Shown here piece by piece: positions 51,400 through 59,826 of a stretch of DNA of 64,000 nucleotides (the stretch's first letter is position 1; every line of letters starts with the position of its first letter). The notes below the pieces were generated by a model. It searched no databases and had not been told where the DNA came from. It was given only the letters and a program-made list of their open reading frames with translations. The position numbers and the translations under genes were made by a program. Source of the DNA: Sipunculus nudus (taxonomy: Eukaryota; Annelida; Sipuncula; Golfingiida; Sipunculidae); NCBI GenBank assembly GCA_026874595.1, contig CM049316.1:20977839-21041838 (forward strand), given 5' to 3'.

Positions 51400-51588
51400 T
51401 CAAAGATATATGATCCATAAACACGTATATATGACACGTATATATATATGAATATGCATATATTGTACAGCTTCAGTTTCTACAATCACATTAGCAACAT
51501 GTGTAACACGTGTTACATTAATCCTCCCTGCGTCATCACAATTCTGTGTCGCTGTCTGTATCACTGTCTCCAAATATGTTGTTCCCAT
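51400..51588 (-). CDS. small protein of unknown function
   Basis: A 62-residue frame starting MGTTYLETVIQTATQNC. The C-terminal third runs into a TA/CA-rich stretch and becomes Ile/Tyr-rich, which weakens the case that the stop is the original one. Upstream is a good TATA box (TATAAAAAA on the minus strand, 51641-51649), 61 bases before the ATG, with an expected start site near 51619. I cannot assign a function. It is the terminal member of the minus-strand gene row. Confidence 0.4.
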   Translation of the reverse strand: MGTTYLETVIQTATQNCDDAGRINVTRVTHVANVIVETEAVQYMHIHIYIRVIYTCLWIIYL

Positions 51589-51688
51589 GATGCATAAAGG
51601 AACAAATGATCCCTTTCCGGGCTATTCAGACCAATTCCCTTTTTTTATATCCTCACCGTATGTCCCGCACCAAATGCCTGAATACTAA

Positions 51689-51874
51689 TCATGAATAGTC
51701 CTGTGCGCTTCTGTTGAAAACAGGTTGGTCGAAAAGGTTATAAAAATTATCGTATACCTCATGGATGCGTAAAGCGATAGCGTCACCTATTTCGTGCAGT
51801 TCTTGTATGGCGGCGCGAAGGACGTATACAGCACCACGGACTATTCTGTTGTCGACCATGTCTGTGATTGACAT
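51689..51874 (-). CDS. 61-aa protein with a BH3-like core
   Basis: An intact 61-residue frame from ATG 51874. Residues 11-48 should form one amphipathic helix. Inside it is L26-H-E-I29-G30-D31-A-I33, which fits the BH3 core L-x-x-hydrophobic-G-D-x-hydrophobic of the Bcl-2 interaction motif. The upstream hydrophobic position is the small A22, and the motif is followed by ALRIHEVYDNF. There is no C-terminal membrane anchor. If real, it would bind Bcl-2-type proteins and act on apoptosis. The core is short and could arise by chance. A TATA box sits 40 bases before the ATG (51906-51914), matching the larger neighbours and supporting a real gene. Confidence 0.5.
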   Translation of the reverse strand: MSITDMVDNRIVRGAVYVLRAAIQELHEIGDAIALRIHEVYDNFYNLFDQPVFNRSAQDYS

Positions 51875-51905
51875 GACGTTTACTCTTCAGTGTGTCTTTA
51901 TATTG

Positions 51906-51914
51906 TTATATATA
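51906..51914 (-). promoter_or_regulatory. TATA box of the BH3-like gene
   Basis: TATATATAA on the minus strand, 40 bases before ATG 51874. Predicted 5' UTR about 10 bases. Confidence 0.55.
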
Positions 51915-51995
51915 AAATGTTATTTATCTATTTATACCTTTTGTTGATGACGCAATTCCAGCACAGACAGGAAACGTGGTATCACACGCACCAGT

Positions 51996-52964
51996 TTAAC
52001 GAAAGAGAATTTTGGATGGATTGCTGAATAAACCAGCTGACGAGTTAGAAGACGTCGTGTTGACAGTCTTGTTAAATGGCGAAACGAAAGTCGTACTCGC
52101 GTTGAAAGGCTGACTGAATATCGGACGTGACGTTTGTGGTGAACCAAATACCGTACTCGCGTTGAAAGGCTGACTGAATATTGGACGTGAAGTTTGTGGT
52201 GAACCAAATACCAATGAAGGGAACGTCACAGCTGCGTTAGATGATGTACCCAATGTGGCACCTGCGTTCGATGATGTGTTGCGTGTCGCTTCAGTGTTGA
52301 TAGGTGTACCCCAGGTGGAATTTGCATTACCAAAGGACGCATTCTGACCAAACGAAAATCCCGCCGTAGATTTACCATCACTAGCGAAGTTAAATGCAGG
52401 CGTAGTCTCTGGTTTATTTTCAGGTACGCGTGCCGGGCTATCAGCTACCCCTGGTTTTTTATCCAGTCTCATCGCCACGCAAATGTTTCCGATGTATTGT
52501 CCATCCACGGGGAACTGACTGAATCCATCCCCATCTAAAATCCTCATTTCCACGTTACGCTTTTGGCACAGTTTTTGTGGCAGTAGTGCGATCAAGCGTG
52601 CTTTGATTAACTCTTGGGTGCTGGTGTCTTTTCGGGCGGCTCGGACCATGTCAGCCACAGTTGTGTTATTGCACACGAGTATCCGTTCGTCTTGGTAGTT
52701 GTACCTCACGGCGGGTGTCCCAACCAAAGGTTTGTCACCTCCATTACTCACGGGTACAATAACATCTGGCATGTGGCGGGGCTCGGCGTATACGAGAAAC
52801 ACGAAGAACTGGTCATCGCAAGATAGCCATTTCATGTATTTAGCCTTATAATAACAATCCTCCATTGTATAATAAAACGATGACAGTCCTGCATTAACGA
52901 CCATGTGTAACGTCGTTTCTTGTGGCACGGCCACGTTGTGCTCTTGAGTATCGTTTGCCATCAT
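51996..52964 (-). CDS. FG-repeat protein with novel N-terminal domain
   Basis: 322 residues from the first of two adjacent ATGs. Residues 1-170 form a compact domain of unknown family (motifs WLSCDDQFFVFLVYAEPRHM, LIALLPQKLCQKRNVEMRIL, QYIGNICVAMRL). Residues about 188-322 are a Ser/Thr/Asn/Phe-rich, charge-poor tail with FG dipeptides at 205, 211, 253 and 273. One is an FSFG (FxFG-type) repeat, and a perfect 20-residue tandem unit (FGSPQTSRPIFSQPFNAST) recurs. Such tails are typical of nucleoporins, so the product may act at or imitate the nuclear pore. The N-terminal domain is not one I know from nucleoporins. A TATA box lies 45 bases upstream. Confidence 0.8.
   Translation of the reverse strand: MMANDTQEHNVAVPQETTLHMVVNAGLSSFYYTMEDCYYKAKYMKWLSCDDQFFVFLVYAEPRHMPDVIVPVSNGGDKPLVGTPAVRYNYQDERILVCNNTTVADMVRAARKDTSTQELIKARLIALLPQKLCQKRNVEMRILDGDGFSQFPVDGQYIGNICVAMRLDKKPGVADSPARVPENKPETTPAFNFASDGKSTAGFSFGQNASFGNANSTWGTPINTEATRNTSSNAGATLGTSSNAAVTFPSLVFGSPQTSRPIFSQPFNASTVFGSPQTSRPIFSQPFNASTTFVSPFNKTVNTTSSNSSAGLFSNPSKILFR
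52093..52212 (-). repeat. 60-bp in-frame tandem repeat in the FG gene
   Basis: Two copies (52093-52152, 52153-52212) differing at only two bases, both encoding the same 20 residues with one FG each. A recent in-frame duplication that lengthened the FG tail. Confidence 0.85.
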
Positions 52965-53002
52965 GTTGCCAACTGTCTAGACTGTAGACAAACGCACCAT
53001 TA

Positions 53003-53009
53003 TTATATA
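53003..53009 (-). promoter_or_regulatory. TATA box of the FG-repeat gene
   Basis: TATATAA on the minus strand, 45 bases before the ATG, with a CACGTG E-box about 15-20 bases further upstream (53022-53027). Confidence 0.55.
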
Positions 53010-53086
53010 TTTCTTACGCAGACACGTGATCGGTATTGACAAATAGTTTGGTGTCACATGAACCCAATATTTGATAAACAGATTGT

Positions 53087-53163
53087 AAAGAAAACAACAT
53101 GTATTGCTGGGATTTAAGGCATTTATAAAGATCGTCTGTGACGTCACACTTTCCATCAGCGAA
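53087..53163. repeat. dispersed repeat, partial copy 3
   Basis: AACAACATGTATTGCTGG ... CTGTGACGTCACACTTTCCA matches the final ~60 bases of the repeat at 11497-11845. Only this end is present. Confidence 0.45.
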
Positions 53164-53225
53164 TCAAATCAAGGAATAGTACCTGTTCATGATAACAGAA
53201 GAAACTCATGTACAAAAAGCATGTA

Positions 53226-53299
53226 GTCCCTGTGGCGCAATCGGTTAGCGCGTCCGGCTGTTAATCGGGAGGTTGGTGGTTCGAACCCACCCAGGGACG
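53226..53299 (+). tRNA. tRNA-Asn (GTT)
   Basis: 74 nt. The acceptor stem GTCCCTG/CAGGGAC is perfect. A box TGGCGCAATCGG and B box GGTTCGAACCC are present. The anticodon loop CTGTTAA gives anticodon GTT at 53260-53262. TTTT at about 53310-53314 can serve as the Pol III terminator. It resembles animal tRNA-Asn closely and lies between the FG-repeat gene and the zinc-ribbon row. Confidence 0.93.
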
Positions 53300-53310
53300 T
53301 TATACATGTT

Positions 53311-54540
53311 TTATGTCCCTATGCCACCCGTTCCTGTTTTTCTTCGTCCAGAGTCTTGCCTGCGAACAAACGGGGAGTAAGGGCACATGGTGCCAGACAG
53401 GTCCCTGAGTGGGTAGTCTTCGATAATGTACCCAAGCAACTTTGAAACCTGCCAAGCCGCCAACGATATCGTTGTCGCAGTGTCGGTTTGTATCTTAGCA
53501 TAGTACCCGCAGGCTCCGACATCAACATGTTTTAAAGACCCGTAAAACGTGACTGTCCCATCAGGATGCATTGACAAGTGCAAAACATGGTCATCGTCAC
53601 AAACCCACCGTTCATAGAGAAACATTGCGGTGACGCTGCGGTTTTCTCGTTGAGCAATCAACAGCAAAGCGTTGAGATTGCTACTCAGAAATTCGTCCTC
53701 AAACATGACTAGCATACCCGGCACGTTTAACACATTGTGACTTTCTGTCTCACATTCGTAACTTTCACGGGCACCCGTCTTCGCCTGTCGCACTGCCTGT
53801 TCTCCTACCATCTTGTGTTCACAAGACACAGCAGGAGGCCTCCATGGCGTGCAGATAAAGCATACTTTCTGGTAATCGGATATCACGTTATCCAGAAGCT
53901 GGCACAGTTCCAGTGTTGTCAGGGAGATCGCGGTTTCGTGGTCAACCACAACGTCTCCCTTAAATGATTCGTTGTTCTTGTCTAAGCGCGCGTGGAACGA
54001 GACTGTACCAAATGTGTCCATTGTGATATGCACAGATTCACCAAGTCCCTCATCAATGTCGTATATCCAGCCTGTAACACTGCCGCCTACTTTTAGGGCC
54101 TCATTGAGTAACAGGTCTAAATATTTGGCAAGTTTTTTCCACACGAAAACCCAACCTCCGACGTGTACGTGCTCTGTGCCTTGTTCCAAAATTACAGTAT
54201 CGCCTCGGACGGCCCACGGCCTCCATTTGAAACATTTGCCCTGCCCTACTTGATATGTTATAACCTTTGCGAACTGTTCCGTCAGTTCCGTCTCGTCACA
54301 CGTGGGGCAGTACCACTTGAATGTGACACGGTCGTCGGGGACTGTAATGCCCGGAGATGTTTGACATTTCTGGCACGCTCTCACAAGTATGCGTTCTCGC
54401 CATTGCAATCCCATCTCTCGCAACCTGTCCTGAAAGTACATCCCGTCTGACGGTTCGTATCTCCCCGGGTTGCGGGGCCGACCTGCGTCAGGACTCGGGA
54501 TCTCCGGGGAACTGCATCGGTCTCCACATGTATTCCCCAT
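53311..54540 (-). CDS. zinc-ribbon tandem family, member 1 (short second module)
   Basis: 409 residues from ATG 54540. Module 1: zinc ribbon C56-x2-C59 ... C78-P-T-C81, then DETELTEQF, a domain ending in HITMDTFGTVSF (171-182), and an SLTT...DYQ helix (207-224). Module 2 (271-385) repeats the second part: VPGMLVMFEDEF, HLSMHPDGTVTFYGS, SLAAWQVSKLLGYIIEDYP, LSGTM. The second zinc ribbon present in its neighbours is missing. The start MGNTCG fits an N-myristoylation plus palmitoylation signal (G2, C5). Function unknown. The family could bind nucleic acid or protein through the ribbons. The TATA box is 39 bases upstream, and promoter sequence is shared with the next gene. Confidence 0.8.
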   Translation of the reverse strand: MGNTCGDRCSSPEIPSPDAGRPRNPGRYEPSDGMYFQDRLREMGLQWRERILVRACQKCQTSPGITVPDDRVTFKWYCPTCDETELTEQFAKVITYQVGQGKCFKWRPWAVRGDTVILEQGTEHVHVGGWVFVWKKLAKYLDLLLNEALKVGGSVTGWIYDIDEGLGESVHITMDTFGTVSFHARLDKNNESFKGDVVVDHETAISLTTLELCQLLDNVISDYQKVCFICTPWRPPAVSCEHKMVGEQAVRQAKTGARESYECETESHNVLNVPGMLVMFEDEFLSSNLNALLLIAQRENRSVTAMFLYERWVCDDDHVLHLSMHPDGTVTFYGSLKHVDVGACGYYAKIQTDTATTISLAAWQVSKLLGYIIEDYPLRDLSGTMCPYSPFVRRQDSGRRKTGTGGIGT

Positions 54541-54570
54541 CTTGTCTGAACGGCTGTGCCTGGAACGCCG

Positions 54571-54579
54571 TTTTATATA
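54571..54579 (-). promoter_or_regulatory. TATA box of zinc-ribbon member 1
   Basis: TATATAAAA on the minus strand, initiator TTCAGAC about 30 bases on, then the ATG. Predicted 5' UTR 7-9 bases. The upstream block GGTTGCTGAGGAGAC is shared with member 2. Confidence 0.6.
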
Positions 54580-54818
54580 CGTACAGTCTCCTCAGCAACC
54601 AGCACCTCCCTCCCCCCCCTTTGATCTCCCTGTGTGTCTGTTATTGTACGTGCCCCGTGTATCACCAGAACAGCGGGTGGCATGACGGATATATGTATAT
54701 GTACAAACGTGTACGGTACCTGCAGGTTTCGATAACACGTCCGGTGTACGAGATCATATGACTACATTCCGCGTTTTCAACTGGCCTCATCCATTTGCCC
54801 TTCTTCGTCTTCTTCAGC

Positions 54819-56351
54819 CTAAGTGTTCTCAGAAAACAACCGAGGGTAGGTGTACATCGTACCCGACAAATCTTTCGGCGGGTAGTTACTGATCACACAC
54901 TCGAGTAATGATACAACATCCCATGCCTTGAGCGGTATCGCATTCAAAGTGTCGGTTTGTATCATCGTCTGTATCTCGTCGCGGAAGTTGAAATACAGCG
55001 TTTCCAAAGGTCCATAAAACGTTACGGTACCGTCTGGGTCCATCGAGATGTGAAGGTCGTGCACTTGATCATGGTTTATCCGATTATAGCGGAACACTGC
55101 GTTCATACGACAGTTTTCCTTTTGAGCGGCCAGGAGCAAAACGTCTAAATCACCGGTCAGAATATTATCCTCCAACATGGCGAGCATTCCTGGTACTTGT
55201 ACCTCGTCTTCTGTTACGAGCGTGACTTTGTCTTTGAAACGCAGATACGGTTTCCATCTAAGGTGTATCCACCAATCCCAGGGGGGTTTGCAGTATACCC
55301 AAATCGAGGTGTCGGTGCCATGCGGTAGGAAGCCGATTGTTCTCTCACGTGTGAACAGATACTCCAACTCACTCTGGTCGCATATAGGGCAGTATTCCTG
55401 TACGCCATCAAACACATTTTCATAATCCGGGTTGCACGTCTTGCAGGGAATCACTATCATCTTCTCGCGGTCGTAAAACATATCATACCCTCGTACATTA
55501 TCTCGAAAGAACATGCCGTCAGAAGGTACGACACCGTCTGATGGTCCGCCCTCACTGTCAACACCAGCTTCAGTAGTATCACCCGTGTTCGCGTGGGCAT
55601 GCTGCCCTGGGGATTCCGTCACTGTGTCTACGATGTTGTCATAAGACACCGCCAGAGGTTTCTTGCCGTAAATGACTACATCCTGGTAATCGGTGATCAC
55701 GTGCTCCAACAGTTTGAACAGTACTTCTGTCGTCAGCGATATCGCTTTCTCCTTGTGGACCGCCACCTGCATGGTGAAACACGCGTCTTCCTTGTTAATG
55801 CGGTCGAAGAATGACACAGTGCCATACGGGTCCATCTGGATATGCAAGGACTCACAGATACCCTGAAAACGTGGGTATATCCAACCGGTCACGCTGCGGT
55901 TCGCTTTTTGAGCCTCGCATAGAATCATGTCGAGATGTTCAACCAGTGCCCGCAACACGGAACCGAAGCCTTCCACGTGGATTGTCTTGTCTCCGTGTCG
56001 AAACAACACTGTATCTTCTGGACGTAACAACGGTCTCCACCTAAACGTTATCCCTTGCCCCAAATCGTAGGTTTTCTCGTTTGTGAACAGTGCCATCACT
56101 TCTGTTTCTTGACACGTGGGGCAATATATCCTTGCATGGTCGTGGTTGGGACGGTACAGGTAATCGTCTGCACACATTGAGCATTTGTCTACAATTATGT
56201 GTTGTTCCCGCCACCTGACTCCCCTTTGTCGTAACACTTTACCAAAGAAAGCCCCGCCGGATGGCGCGAAACGGTAAGTGTTACCCGGAGGACCAGTGAA
56301 AATACTGATAACCTCCTGGCGATGGCGTGTGTCTGCACGGAGGCCCCCCAT
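54819..56351 (-). CDS. zinc-ribbon tandem family, member 2 (two full modules)
   Basis: 510 residues from ATG 56351. The open frame extends 19 codons further upstream, but that part overlaps the TATA box, and the third paralogue starts at the equivalent MG. Module 1: C57-x2-C60 ... C77-P-T-C80, QETEVMALF, WRPLLRPEDTVLFRHGD, SVTGWIYP, HIQMDPYGTVSFF. Module 2: C303-x2-C306 ... C321-P-I-C324, DQSELEYLF, VPGMLAMLEDN, HISMDPDGTVTFYG, LSGTMYTYP. An acidic linker (240-280) joins them. So the protein is an internal duplication of a zinc-ribbon plus GTV(S/T)F domain. Function unknown, intracellular (no signal peptide or membrane segment). Confidence 0.82.
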   Translation of the reverse strand: MGGLRADTRHRQEVISIFTGPPGNTYRFAPSGGAFFGKVLRQRGVRWREQHIIVDKCSMCADDYLYRPNHDHARIYCPTCQETEVMALFTNEKTYDLGQGITFRWRPLLRPEDTVLFRHGDKTIHVEGFGSVLRALVEHLDMILCEAQKANRSVTGWIYPRFQGICESLHIQMDPYGTVSFFDRINKEDACFTMQVAVHKEKAISLTTEVLFKLLEHVITDYQDVVIYGKKPLAVSYDNIVDTVTESPGQHAHANTGDTTEAGVDSEGGPSDGVVPSDGMFFRDNVRGYDMFYDREKMIVIPCKTCNPDYENVFDGVQEYCPICDQSELEYLFTRERTIGFLPHGTDTSIWVYCKPPWDWWIHLRWKPYLRFKDKVTLVTEDEVQVPGMLAMLEDNILTGDLDVLLLAAQKENCRMNAVFRYNRINHDQVHDLHISMDPDGTVTFYGPLETLYFNFRDEIQTMIQTDTLNAIPLKAWDVVSLLECVISNYPPKDLSGTMYTYPRLFSENT

Positions 56352-56381
56352 CGTATATGCCCAGCGATGCCTGGGACAGCG

Positions 56382-56389
56382 TTTATATA
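56382..56389 (-). promoter_or_regulatory. TATA box of zinc-ribbon member 2
   Basis: TATATAAA within CACGTATATAAACG on the minus strand, 38 bases before the chosen ATG. The upstream block GGTTGTTGAGGAGAC matches member 1. Confidence 0.6.
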
Positions 56390-56724
56390 CGTGGCGTCTC
56401 CTCAACAACCCGCTCCACTCTCCAACTCAACATCACTGTCCCGCCGTCACTAAATATATAGACCTCGTCATTTGTGAGTCACGTGCTCCAGAGTTGTTCC
56501 ACATAACCTGCTGACACATGTGGTTCACGACACGTCTCAGATTACGCAAGGCCTCTCCTTCACCTCCGATGAACCGTCTGCCGCATGCTGCGTTACATAT
56601 TCCGTGTACACAAACGTGTACAGTACATGCTGGTTCCGATATGACTTCCCCTTAATTAATAGTCCTCATTCATCTTCTCATCATCATCGTCAGTATCGTC
56701 ATCAATTATCTGTTCTTCTTCGTC

Positions 56725-58266
56725 CTATTCAGCCTGTTCCCGAGGATAAGTGTACATCGCACCCGACAAGTCTCTCGGCGGGTAGCACCTGATCACTGTG
56801 TTAAGTAATGATACAACATCCCATGCCTTGATCGATAGCGCATTCAAAATGTCGGTTTGTATGGTCTCCTGTACCCCGCCGGTGTCGATGATATACCGCG
56901 TTACCAAAGGTCCATAAAACGTTACCATACCGTCCGGGTCCATCGAGAGTTGAAGTTCGTGCATTTGATCATGGTTTATCTGTTTATAGCGGAACAGTGC
57001 GTTTATACGACAGTTTTCCTTTTGAGCGGCCAGGAGCAAAACATCCAAATCGCCGGTCAGAATATTATCCTCCAGCATGGCGAGCATTCCCGGTACTTGT
57101 ACATCTTTGTTCTGTCCTGTCAACCTTACCTTGCCCTGAAAACGCTTGTACCGTATCCAGTTGAAGTATATCAAATCAGAGACGGGGGTGCCATACGGTT
57201 GGAAGTTGAAGCGTTCCTCAAGTGTGAACAGATAGTCCAACTCACTCTGGTCGCATATAGGGCAGTATTCCTGTACGCCATCACACACAGGTTCGTAATC
57301 CACGTTGCACATCTCGCATTGTTTCACTATCATCTCCTCGCGGTCGTAAAGCATGTCATGCCCTCGTACATGACCTCGAAAGAACCTGCCGTCAGAAGGC
57401 ACGACACCGTCTGATGGTCCGACCTCACTGTCAACACCAGCTTCAGTAGTATCACCCGTGTTCGCTTGGGCATGCTGCACTGGGGATTCCGTCACTGCGT
57501 CTACAGTGTCGTCATAAGACACCGGCGGAGGTTCCCAGTTGTAAATGGTTACATCCTGGTAATCGGTGATCACGTGCTCCAACAGCTTGAACAGTACTTC
57601 TGTCGTCAGCGATATCGCCTTATCCCTGTGGGCCGCCACCTGCATTGTGAAGCGCGCGTTGTCCTTGTTAATGCGGTCGTAGAATGACACAGTGCCGTAC
57701 GGGTCCATCTAGATATGCAAGGACTGACATATACCGAGATACATTGGGTATATCCAACCGGTCACGCTGCGGTTAAACTTTTGAGCCTCAGATAGCATCC
57801 TGTCGAGATTTACAACCAGAGTCAACCGCAACAGGGAACCGAAGCCTTCCACGTGGATTGTCTTGTCTCCGTGTCGAAACAACACTGTATCTCCTGGACG
57901 TAACAACGGTCTCCACGTAAACGTTATCCCTTGCCCCAAATCGTAGGTTTTAACGATTGTGAACAGTGCCCTCAGTTCTGTCTCTTGACACGTGGGGCAA
58001 TATTTCCGTTCCGGGACGTGTTGGGGATGGTAATTGGGATGGTAATGGTAATCGTGTATATAGTCTGAATCGTCTCCATTGTCTGTACACATTGAGCATT
58101 CGTCTACAACTATGTGTTCTTCTCGCCACGTCACTCCCCTCTGTCGTAACCTGTTAGAAAAGAAATTCCCATCGGAAGACATAAAACGGTAACTGTTACC
58201 CGGTGGACCAGTGAAAAGACTGAGGACATCCTGGCGATGGCGTGTGTATGCTAGGCGATCCCCCAT
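56725..58266 (-). pseudogene. zinc-ribbon tandem family, member 3, premature TAG
   Basis: Colinear with member 2 from MGDRLAYTRHRQ to the C-terminus (LSGAMYTYP). One in-frame TAG at 57709-57711 replaces the CAG (Q172 of member 2) just before MDPYGTVSF. Codons on both sides stay in frame, about 513 residues in all. Both zinc ribbons are preserved: C-x2-C ... CPTC and C-x2-C ... CPIC. The first ribbon loop carries an Asp/Tyr/His-rich insertion. The region matching member 2's TATA box reads GTTAATTGTTAACGG here, so the promoter looks lost too. The rest of the frame is clean, so decay is recent. Stop-codon readthrough is possible but less likely given the missing TATA. Confidence 0.8.
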
Positions 58267-58900
58267 CGTGTATGTTGGGCGCTGCCTGGCCCGTTAACAA
58301 TTAACGGTCGATCACGCAGAGCCTGACACCAGACCGTGGATACTTGTTAACCCAAATAATGTTACATATATGAGACACGGCAGGGCTTGAATGACATGTG
58401 TGAGTCACGTGTGCCCACATAGTTCATAAGAAATACGATGACGCATTCCTTGTTTTTTTGTTTCGTGTCCCTTTTATTACATAAGTGTCATAATGTCCGG
58501 GTCTGATGTGAAAGTCCTCGTGGCGTAACGGGCTAATTCAAACTTTCCTACCTGGACCAATAGTTTGTACTTGCAGTTCCGGCAAGGTTAAGTTCGGATC
58601 CGGGTTCGAATCCCGACGGTGACATTCACTTTTGTCTAATATATATTTCATATACGTGTGTGTCGGTTGAAATTAATGTTTATGAGGTAAATATACAAAA
58701 CATCCCTCACGTATCTGCAAGATCAACAACAGATATTTCGTGGTGTTACGATTATGTATATAATATATAATAATATGTAAATATATATATATACATATCT
58801 CATTGTGTTCAGATGACAACAGATAAGGCGACCCGGGACGAACCCGAGTTCACATGACTCATCAATACGTGTTATCCAACCGTCACTTCCTGTCGTCTGA
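58267..58900. other. intergenic sequence with a tRNA-like element
   Basis: Contains GTTAACAATTAACGG (palindromic) next to the third paralogue and a tRNA-like sequence at 58514-58624. No protein gene is supported. Confidence 0.4.
58514..58624 (+). tRNA. tRNA-like sequence, long or intron-bearing
   Basis: The acceptor-like ends GTCCTCG/CGGTGAC pair at 6 of 7 positions. An A box (TGGCGTAACGG) and a perfect B box (GGTTCGAATCC) are present, with a T arm CCGGGTTCGAATCCCGA. The middle is about 35 nt too long and contains two small hairpins (CAAACT...AGTTTG and CTTGC...GCAAG). It is either an intron-containing tRNA or a degenerate tRNA or SINE head. I cannot assign an anticodon. Confidence 0.4.
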
Positions 58901-58946
58901 CCCCATGTGACCCGGCACTTCCGTTCACGACCCTTCACACTTCCTC

Positions 58947-59800
58947 ACTTCCGGTCCAACATCACCCTACGTACCCGCACCGGAAGTCCCATTTACTCAA
59001 TGGTTAAGCGTGACCCTAAAGTGTGACCCCGATCACGACTGCCGGGTGTAAAGCAAACTTCCGGTACATGCGCTGTTAGTTCATTGGTCAGATCAGGTCA
59101 CGTGGTGTGCATTCAGTCCGCCCATTGGTCAGGTCTCATTCACAACAATCAAACACGCGATGTCCACGTGGTCTATTGCATCATCCCCGACCCATTCGTC
59201 CACACATTTCAAACCTGTTTTTAAACCTTTTTCTCTCACGTTTTTTTCCGGATTGGCATCATATCCCACTTTACTCACATAACTGGACAATTATGCAAGA
59301 TTTCACCATCATCGCCTTATTAACATCACTACAACAACTCATTTAAATCCTGAAGCGGTGCACAACCGGAAGTACTATTCTACCGGAAGTTGGGCAAACC
59401 CGCACCCGGCACCTCGACCCTCGACGCTTCGCCATGAATAAATTAGTGTGTGCGATTTCGGGCCCGCGTGCCGGGGAGGGTGGTGTGTGTGTGCGATTTC
59501 GGGCCCGCGTGCCGGGGAGGGTGGTGCATGTGTTAGCGATGATATAGGTGTTTGATTTTTTACCCCCCCCCCCCGGGTAAAAATTTTCAAGATGGTGGAT
59601 GGATGTATGTGTAAGGAAAGCGTTGATTGGTTGGGGAGATGTGAGAAGTGATTTGATTGGTTACGCAGTGGAGTGACGTCACAGTAAGCGGAAACCAACG
59701 GGGAGGTAAAATAAGGATGTATGTGTATCCGGCGGAAACGACAGGGGGTGGTTTGTTTGAAATTGTGTGTGTGACGTCACAGGAGAAATAAGGTATATAA
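58947..59800 (+). promoter_or_regulatory. regulatory island between the divergent gene sets
   Basis: GC- and CpG-rich. Five copies of CCGGAAGT or its complement (58947, 58980, 59057, 59366, 59383; ETS-type sites). Four ATTGG boxes (59083, 59124, 59627, 59656), two CACGTG boxes (59099, 59165), two TGACGTCA CRE sites (59674-59681, 59772-59779) and a TATA box TATATAA (59794-59800). An initiator TCAGACT puts the start site at about 59827. The arrangement is a classical strong RNA polymerase II promoter/enhancer for the plus-strand gene at 61175. Confidence 0.7.
59451..59527. repeat. 41-bp tandem duplication in the regulatory island
   Basis: TGCGATTTCGGGCCCGCGTG followed by CCGGGGAGGGTGGTG occurs at 59451 and 59492 (period 41 bp), essentially identical. 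Confidence 0.8.
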
Positions 59801-59826
59801 GGAGGTAGTTTGGACGGAGTAAAGTC

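Noticed and set aside
56352-56408. Upstream extension of zinc-ribbon member 2 by 19 codons
   Set aside because: The extension covers the TATA box and is absent from the colinear third paralogue, so the start at 56351 is preferred.
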